DNA from: Trueperella sp.
GTDB lineage: Bacteria > Actinomycetota > Actinomycetes > Actinomycetales > Actinomycetaceae
Direction of reading: 5' to 3'
DNA: 6,713 nt
Assembly: GCA_012727825.1 (NCBI GenBank)
Contig: JAAYGH010000030.1
Coordinates: forward strand, 1-6,713
The notes below the pieces were generated by a model, which was not told the origin of the DNA, did no database searches, and was given only the letters and a program-made list of their open reading frames with translations. How positions within the stretch are numbered: the stretch's first letter is position 1; every line of letters starts with the position of its first letter. A program made the translations under genes and the position numbers. This document shows positions 1-4,021 of this stretch, piece by piece.

Positions 1-102
1 AAGGCCCGCGCTAATCGCTTCGAACATGGCTTCCGCCTGGAGTTGACCCATGGGCAGCGAGTCGTCGCGCCGAGCCGGGCGCACAGATTTCACGTCAGTC
101 AC
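1..102 (-). CDS. 5' part of an unrecognised divergent gene
   Basis: An open frame reads leftward off the window edge. I place the start at GTG 102-100, giving 34 visible residues beginning M-T-D-V-K-S-V-R-P-A-R-R and running through an ATG at 51-49 (M-G-Q-L-Q-A-E-A-M-F-E-A). The next in-frame stop upstream is TGA at 117-115. A second GTG lies directly before it at 105-103. GTG 102 is preferred because a CACAAT -10-like hexamer ends exactly six bases before it, the same geometry as at the starts of dapA, rnj and the dehydrogenase. No Shine-Dalgarno sequence is visible. The visible part shows a basic start followed by a possibly helical stretch, without a diagnostic motif, so I assign no function. 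It is divergent from dapA, with 77 bp between the starts. It could be a chance open frame, but the composition and start context favour a real gene. Confidence 0.5.
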   Translation of the reverse strand, partial: MTDVKSVRPARRDDSLPMGQLQAEAMFEAISAGL

Positions 103-108
103 CACGCT

Positions 109-114
109 ATTGTG
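109..114 (-). promoter_or_regulatory. Candidate -10 box for the divergent gene
   Basis: On the minus strand the hexamer reads CACAAT, matching TATAAT at four positions including the key A2 and T6. Six bases (AGCGTG) separate it from GTG 102-100, so transcription would start at or next to the start codon, giving a leaderless mRNA. No good -35 box is seen 16-18 bp upstream. Prediction from spacing only. Confidence 0.35.
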
Positions 115-167
115 TCACTGAACCGTCCGAATCTCGAAAGGTCTGCCGGTTGACTACAGAGCCGGGC

Positions 168-173
168 TAAGGT
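168..173 (+). promoter_or_regulatory. Candidate -10 box for dapA (leaderless start)
   Basis: TAAGGT fits the actinobacterial TANNNT -10 pattern and ends six bases before ATG 180, which places the transcript start on the A of the start codon. A TTGACT at 150-155 resembles a -35 box but is only 12 bp away, too close to work with this -10. The AAGG at 169-172 could instead act as a weak Shine-Dalgarno sequence, so leaderless translation is likely but not certain. Confidence 0.45.
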
Positions 174-179
174 GTGTGC

Positions 180-1076
180 ATGGCTCAATTACCTTCTCGT
201 ACATTCGGTTCTGTCTCTGTTGCAATGGTCACCCCGTTCCATCCGGATGGTTCGATCGATATTGATAGCGCCCTCAATGTGGCCGACAAACTTGTGAATG
301 ATGGCTGTGACGCCCTTGTGCTGTCGGGCACCACGGGTGAATCACCAACGACCCATCAACCCGAGAAAAATGAACTCATTCGCGAGGTCAAGGCTGCCGT
401 TGCTGGTCGGGCCATGATTATCGCGGGTGCAGGTTCGAACGACACAGCGCATGCTGTGAGGGTCGCCAAGGGCGCACAGGAATCGGGCGCTGAGGGTCTG
501 CTCGTCGTGTCGCCGTACTACAACCGTCCCTCGCAGGAAGGCGTTTACCAGCACATCACCGCGATCGCTGATTCCACGGACTTACCGGTCATGGTGTACG
601 ACATCCCGGGTCGCACAGGTGTCGCCATTGCAGACGACACCCTCGACCGCCTTGCCGAGCACAGCCTGATCAAGGCAGTCAAGGACGCTACGGGCGACGT
701 ACCACAAGGCTTTGAGCGCATCACGCGCACCGGCCTCGAGTACTACTCCGGCGACGACGCGCTCAACTTTGCCTGGCTTGCTCACGGTGGATCCGGCGTC
801 GTCTCTGTTGCCGGCCACGTGATCGCGAAAGGTCTGCGTGCTCTCGTAACTGAAGTCGACGACGGCGATCTTCCCGCAGCTCGCGTCGAATTTGCGAAGC
901 AGGCGCCGATCATCGACGCGATCATGGGTGGCGGTCAGGGTGCGGTGATGGCCAAAGAGTCGATGAAGTTGCTCGGTGTGATCCCGTCGGCGGCCGTGCG
1001 GCTACCGCTCGTTGGCGCATCCGAGGCGGAGATTGACATGCTCCGCAGGGCACTTGAAGCTGACGGCTACCTGTAA
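180..1076 (+). CDS. dapA: 4-hydroxy-tetrahydrodipicolinate synthase
   Basis: This cytosolic enzyme condenses pyruvate with L-aspartate-4-semialdehyde, the first committed step toward diaminopimelate (cell wall) and lysine. The 298-residue protein is a full-length class I aldolase TIM barrel of the DapA family. Visible hallmarks are GTTGE at residues 50-54 (catalytic Thr), SPYYNRPSQ at 111-119 (triad Tyr), VYDIPGRTG at 139-147 (Tyr140 and substrate-binding Arg145), and IKAVKDATGD at 164-173, where Lys168 is the Schiff-base lysine. GTG 174 is an in-frame alternative that adds only Met-Cys. ATG 180 is preferred because of the -10 box six bases upstream and because the protein then begins M-A-Q-L. 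The gene is followed by a hairpin terminator and rnj, a common actinobacterial order. Nothing about the enzyme appears defective. The assignment to DapA over related aldolases such as NanA rests on these motifs and the context. Confidence 0.97.
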   Translation: MAQLPSRTFGSVSVAMVTPFHPDGSIDIDSALNVADKLVNDGCDALVLSGTTGESPTTHQPEKNELIREVKAAVAGRAMIIAGAGSNDTAHAVRVAKGAQESGAEGLLVVSPYYNRPSQEGVYQHITAIADSTDLPVMVYDIPGRTGVAIADDTLDRLAEHSLIKAVKDATGDVPQGFERITRTGLEYYSGDDALNFAWLAHGGSGVVSVAGHVIAKGLRALVTEVDDGDLPAARVEFAKQAPIIDAIMGGGQGAVMAKESMKLLGVIPSAAVRLPLVGASEAEIDMLRRALEADGYL

Positions 1077-1100
1077 CTGCCAGACGTCGATTTTTAACGG

Positions 1101-1129
1101 GCCCGGTGGCGGATGTGCTGCCACCGGGC
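1101..1129 (+). terminator. Hairpin terminator after dapA
   Basis: A perfect 10-bp stem (GCCCGGTGGC paired with GCCACCGGGC) closes a 9-base loop, beginning 24 bases after the dapA stop. The following bases (GCGTTGTCG) form only a weak T-rich tract, as is usual in high-G+C bacteria. It should separate dapA from rnj, and rnj has its own promoter downstream. Confidence 0.75.
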
Positions 1130-1152
1130 GCGTTGTCGAAAATGGATGACCG

Positions 1153-1194
1153 TCTCTGTGAGGAGATAAATCTTCTCTGTGAGGGGACAAATTA
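1153..1194. repeat. Two-copy 21-bp tandem repeat upstream of rnj
   Basis: Copy 1 (1153-1173) and copy 2 (1174-1194) share TCTCTGTGAGG, then RGAYAAAT, matching at 17 of 21 positions. The 21-bp period equals two helical turns, so a protein bound to each copy would sit on the same DNA face. Relative to the predicted rnj start at 1227, the copies cover about -74 to -33, just upstream of and touching the -35 region. They are most simply read as paired regulator sites; the regulator is unknown. They are non-coding and lie downstream of the dapA terminator. Confidence 0.8.
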
Positions 1195-1209
1195 GGGTAC
1201 TACCCAAAT
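1191..1209. promoter_or_regulatory. Near-palindromic operator candidate in the rnj promoter
   Basis: The sequence ATTAGGGTACTACCCAAAT is an inverted repeat with eight of nine arm pairs matching around a central C. The inner core GGGTA-C-TACCC is perfect. It lies between the expected -35 position and the GATAAT -10 box, where a bound dimer would block RNA polymerase. Its left end overlaps the second copy of the 21-bp repeat. No known binding site is recognised. Confidence 0.5.
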
Positions 1210-1214
1210 CGTGA

Positions 1215-1220
1215 GATAAT
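1215..1220 (+). promoter_or_regulatory. -10 box for rnj (leaderless start)
   Basis: GATAAT matches the TATAAT consensus at five of six positions and is followed by exactly six bases (GGGCGC) before GTG 1227. This puts the transcript start on the G of the start codon. No Shine-Dalgarno sequence lies in front of the start, which supports a leaderless mRNA. TTAGGG at 1192-1197 is a weak -35 candidate at 17-bp spacing. Confidence 0.65.
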
Positions 1221-1226
1221 GGGCGC

Positions 1227-2903
1227 GTGACCCAACTTAAACTTCCCCCATCCATTGAAAATGGCACGTTACGCATCGTGCCTCTCGGCGGCATCGAAGA
1301 GGTAGGCCGCAATATGACCGTCTTCGAGATTGACGGCCGTATCCTCATTGTTGACTGTGGCGTGCTTTTTCCAGAAGTGATCCAGCCGGGCGTGGATTTA
1401 ATCCTGCCCGACTTCGACTATCTGCAAGATAAGCTCCACCAGATCGATGGCATTGTGCTCACCCACGGCCATGAGGATCACATTGGCGCTGTGCCGTACC
1501 TCCTCCGCTTGCGTCGAGACATCCCGCTCATCGGGTCAAAACTGACGATCGCTCTCACCGAAGCCAAACTTGAAGAGCACAAGATCAAGCCGTACTCGCT
1601 CGTCGTCGAAGAAGGGGACGTGGAGAAAATTGGCAACTTTGAATGCGAATTCATTGCCGTCAATCACTCGATTCCTGACGCGCTGGCCGTTGCGATCCGC
1701 ACAAATGCCGGCACCGTGCTCCACACGGGCGACTTCAAGATGGATCAGCTCCCACTTGATGGCCGTGTGACTGATCTTCGCGGATTCGGACGCGTGGCGG
1801 ACGAGGGCGTTGACCTGTTCCTCGTGGACTCGACGAACTCTGAAGTCCCGGGCTTTGTGCCATCTGAAGTGACGATTGCACCCGCGCTTGACGATGCCAT
1901 TGCACAGGCACGCGGCAAGGTCGTCGTCGCATCGTTTGCCTCGCACGTACATCGCGTGCAGCTCGTCATCGACGCCGCCGCCAAGAACAACCGCAAGGTC
2001 TGTTTCGTGGGCCGCTCGATGGTGCGAAATGTGGGCATCGCCAACGATCTCGGTTACCTGTCGATCCCTGACGGGACGCTCGTCGACCTGAACCAGGCCG
2101 CGAAGCTACCCGACAATCAAATTCTTTACATGTCGACGGGCTCGCAGGGCGAGGCGATGGCAGCTGTCTCGCGTATCGCTAATGGCACGCACCGCTCGAT
2201 CACGGTAGGCCCCGAGGACACGGTCGTCTTTGCCTCCTCACTGATCCCAGGCAACGAAGAATCCGTGAACCGGATCATTAATCGGTTGACGAGGCTCGGT
2301 AGCAAGGTGATCCACTCCGGCAATGCGCACGTCCACGTCTCTGGCCACGCGTATTCCGGCGAGATCCTCGTGCTGTACAACGTGGTTGAGCCTGAATACG
2401 TCATGCCCGTGCACGGCGAACCTCGCCATCTGGTAACCAATGGAAAACTCGCAATCTCCACCGGTGTGCCAGCGGAAAACGTGTTGCTCACGCGCAATGG
2501 TTCCGTTGTTGACATGGTCGAGGGGCACTCGAAGATTGTCGGCGAGGTTCCGGTGGGCTACGTCTATGTGGACGGCAGTTCGGTTGGCGAAATCACCGAG
2601 GCCGAGCTCACCGACCGCATCACGCTCGGTGAGGAAGGATTCATCGCTATTTTCGCTGTTGTCGATATGGATAAGCGCAAGGTGGTGTCCGGTCCGCACA
2701 TCCAAGCCAGAGGTATGGCGGAAGACGACGCGGTTTTCGATGAGATCATGCCCGACGTGCGCCAAGCGCTTGACGATGTGGTGAATAACCCGAAGGCGAG
2801 TACCCAGCAAATGCAGCAGGCCATGCGCCGAGTCATCGGGCGATGGCTCTCGCGCAAGCTACGCCGTAAGCCCATGATCATCCCGACGGTCGTCAAGGCC
2901 TAA
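1227..2903 (+). CDS. rnj: Ribonuclease J
   Basis: This metallo-beta-lactamase/beta-CASP ribonuclease has 5'-to-3' exonuclease and endonuclease activity in its family and works in mRNA decay and rRNA maturation. At 558 residues it has the full length usual for actinobacterial RNase J. Zinc-site motifs are all present: THGHEDHIGA at residues 79-88 (His80, His82, Asp84, His85), NHSIPDA with His147, HTGDF with Asp169, and PVHGEPRHL with His396. The beta-CASP part follows (about 210-370), with STGSQGE at 303-309 and PGNE at 342-345, then SGHA with His374. The RNase J C-terminal domain spans about 440-558 and ends in a basic stretch. GTG 1227 is chosen because GATAAT lies six bases upstream and the protein has the family's usual short N-terminal lead before the LGGIEEVGRN motif. 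It is transcribed apart from dapA. The repeat and dyad upstream suggest specific control, possibly autoregulation, which is inference. Confidence 0.97.
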   Translation: MTQLKLPPSIENGTLRIVPLGGIEEVGRNMTVFEIDGRILIVDCGVLFPEVIQPGVDLILPDFDYLQDKLHQIDGIVLTHGHEDHIGAVPYLLRLRRDIPLIGSKLTIALTEAKLEEHKIKPYSLVVEEGDVEKIGNFECEFIAVNHSIPDALAVAIRTNAGTVLHTGDFKMDQLPLDGRVTDLRGFGRVADEGVDLFLVDSTNSEVPGFVPSEVTIAPALDDAIAQARGKVVVASFASHVHRVQLVIDAAAKNNRKVCFVGRSMVRNVGIANDLGYLSIPDGTLVDLNQAAKLPDNQILYMSTGSQGEAMAAVSRIANGTHRSITVGPEDTVVFASSLIPGNEESVNRIINRLTRLGSKVIHSGNAHVHVSGHAYSGEILVLYNVVEPEYVMPVHGEPRHLVTNGKLAISTGVPAENVLLTRNGSVVDMVEGHSKIVGEVPVGYVYVDGSSVGEITEAELTDRITLGEEGFIAIFAVVDMDKRKVVSGPHIQARGMAEDDAVFDEIMPDVRQALDDVVNNPKASTQQMQQAMRRVIGRWLSRKLRRKPMIIPTVVKA

Positions 2904-2924
2904 CAGACACGACATTCACGTCAG

Positions 2925-2965
2925 AGGGCGTACCACGCGGCCATAACGGCCGAATGGTACGCCCT
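2925..2965. terminator. Bidirectional hairpin between convergent genes
   Basis: An 11-bp stem (AGGGCGTACCA with TGGTACGCCCT) encloses a second 5-bp hairpin, CGGCC-ATAAC-GGCCG at 2938-2952, giving a long two-part rod. It sits between the stop of rnj (2903) and the stop of the convergent dehydrogenase (2992) and can fold on both transcripts. U-tracts are weak on both sides. A smaller hairpin, GCCC-GAC-GGGC at 2980-2990, immediately follows the dehydrogenase stop on the minus strand and may assist termination there. Confidence 0.75.
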
Positions 2966-2991
2966 TAGTGCACGTGGACGCCCGACGGGCA

Positions 2992-3894
2992 CTAATTGAC
3001 GATGTTCTCCGGATCGCGGCCATCCGTTAGCGCGTCTATCTGGCGATGGATGAGCGCGCGTAGCCGTGGCCAAAGTGCGTCCGAGTACCCACCCATGTGT
3101 GCGGTGAATAGGACGTTTGGATGAGAATAGAGCGGGTGACCTTCGGGGAGTGGTTCAGGATCGACGACGTCGAAGGCTATCTTCAGGCGGTCTGCGTGCT
3201 TGACAAGAGCATCGGTGTTGGCGACCGTGCCACGAGCCATGTTAACGATGAGTGAGCCGTCCTTCATTGCAGAGAGGAACTCGTCGTCCACCATGCCGTT
3301 GGTCGTCTCGTTGCCAGGAATGATGAGGATCACGATATCCATATCCGGCAACAGTCCCTTGACGTCATCCGTGCTGTAGATCGTCCCGTGCTCATCTTCG
3401 CGGCGCGTGGAGGCGGCTCGGTACAGATCCACTTCAAAGGGGAGAATGCGCTCGGCAATCGCCTGACCGATGCCTCCATAACCGATCAGCAGAACCTTCT
3501 TGTCCGCAAGGCCCGGCGCGGTGAACGTGTCCCACACACCATTGTCTTGCGAACGCACGATTCGCTGCATGCCACGCATCTGGCCGAGAACGAGGGCAAG
3601 AGTGAGCTCGGCTGTCGAGGTCTCATGCACGGTGGATGCATTTGCGAGCGGTTTATCTCCAACGTGAGGCAACACATGCTCGAAGCCGATAGACGAGGCC
3701 TGAACAAGGCGCGAATTCACCGTGGCCAGGTTGGACAGGTCGGGATTGTCAGTAACGAAGGGTAGGAGAACGATGTCGATCGCGCTTTGCGGAGCGGGGG
3801 AATCGACGTCCCATTCCACAATGTCGACGTCGCCGTCGTATGCTTCAACAGCTTCTTTGAACAGATCATTAGGAACACTTACAGAAATAGGCAT
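2992..3894 (-). CDS. D-isomer-specific 2-hydroxyacid dehydrogenase
   Basis: This is a 300-residue NAD(P)-dependent oxidoreductase of the D-2-hydroxyacid dehydrogenase family, which interconverts 2-oxoacids and D-2-hydroxyacids (glyoxylate, hydroxypyruvate or similar). The Rossmann motif G-Y-G-G-I-G is at residues 138-143. Catalytic residues are in place: Arg221 in NMARGTV, Glu248 in DVVDPEPLP, and His266 in FTAHMGG. At the end of the second cofactor strand, where NAD enzymes usually carry an acidic residue, there is Tyr-Arg (158-159) followed by Ser-Thr-Arg-Arg (162-165), which suggests NADP(H). The substrate cannot be told, so no symbol is given. ATG 3894 is supported by AGGA seven bases upstream; the overlapping TAGGAT hexamer six bases upstream also fits a leaderless start. 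The protein is slightly short for the family but complete. It is convergent with rnj and divergent from ftsK, interrupting what is often an rnj-ftsK neighbourhood. Confidence 0.9.
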   Translation of the reverse strand: MPISVSVPNDLFKEAVEAYDGDVDIVEWDVDSPAPQSAIDIVLLPFVTDNPDLSNLATVNSRLVQASSIGFEHVLPHVGDKPLANASTVHETSTAELTLALVLGQMRGMQRIVRSQDNGVWDTFTAPGLADKKVLLIGYGGIGQAIAERILPFEVDLYRAASTRREDEHGTIYSTDDVKGLLPDMDIVILIIPGNETTNGMVDDEFLSAMKDGSLIVNMARGTVANTDALVKHADRLKIAFDVVDPEPLPEGHPLYSHPNVLFTAHMGGYSDALWPRLRALIHRQIDALTDGRDPENIVN

Positions 3895-3900
3895 GGGTTC

Positions 3901-3906
3901 ATCCTA
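3901..3906 (-). promoter_or_regulatory. Candidate -10 box / RBS for the dehydrogenase
   Basis: The minus strand reads TAGGAT, six bases (GAACCC) before ATG 3894. This is the same TANNNT-N6-start layout as at dapA and rnj, and implies a leaderless mRNA. The contained AGGA could instead be a Shine-Dalgarno sequence with seven-base spacing if transcription starts further upstream. No convincing -35 box is seen. Confidence 0.4.
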
Positions 3907-3984
3907 CTACGGCTCGCCAAGTGCAGACGCATCACAATTGTCTAGGCTCGGCGCGTTGGTTCGCCAGCATATGTCAGCGAGCAC

Positions 3985-3990
3985 TAGGCT
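3985..3990 (+). promoter_or_regulatory. Candidate -10 box for ftsK
   Basis: TAGGCT fits the TANNNT pattern and would start transcription near 3997, giving a leader of about 25 bases before ATG 4022. The same 7-mer CTAGGCT also occurs at 3942-3948, 42 bp upstream, and could be a second -10 box. The -35 match is poor for both. This placement argues against using the in-frame ATG at 3995. Confidence 0.4.
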
Positions 3991-4009
3991 AAAAATGCAT
4001 TTTGCCCAC

Positions 4010-4019
4010 GGAAGAGGAG
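4010..4019 (+). promoter_or_regulatory. Ribosome binding site of ftsK
   Basis: The purine run GGAAGAGGAG precedes ATG 4022. Its best core, GGAG at 4016-4019, is only two bases from the ATG, so pairing probably uses the upstream part (GGAAGAGG, four-base spacing). It is the only clear Shine-Dalgarno sequence in front of a start codon within this window, and it decides the ftsK start. Confidence 0.6.
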
Positions 4020-4021
4020 AC

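Noticed and set aside
150..155. TTGACT as the dapA -35 box
   Set aside because: It lies only 12 bp from the TAAGGT -10 hexamer, too short for a normal sigma factor spacer.
1536..1952. 138-codon minus-strand open frame opposite rnj
   Set aside because: It is antisense to the RNase J metallo-beta-lactamase motifs and shows no promoter or ribosome site.
2238..2810. 190-codon minus-strand open frame opposite rnj
   Set aside because: It is antisense to the conserved RNase J beta-CASP and C-terminal regions; long mirror frames are expected in G+C-rich coding DNA.
3388..3765. 125-codon plus-strand open frame opposite the dehydrogenase
   Set aside because: It is a mirror frame of a gene with intact catalytic motifs, without its own start signals or recognisable domain.
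3722..4021. 100-residue N-terminal extension of FtsK in the same open frame
   Set aside because: It overlaps the opposite-strand dehydrogenase coding sequence and is low in protein character. ATG 4022 has a purine-rich ribosome site and starts the usual short basic FtsK N-terminus.
3995..4021. ATG 3995 as an alternative ftsK start adding nine residues
   Set aside because: It has no Shine-Dalgarno sequence, and the predicted transcript start from TAGGCT (3985-3990) falls at about 3997, inside this codon.
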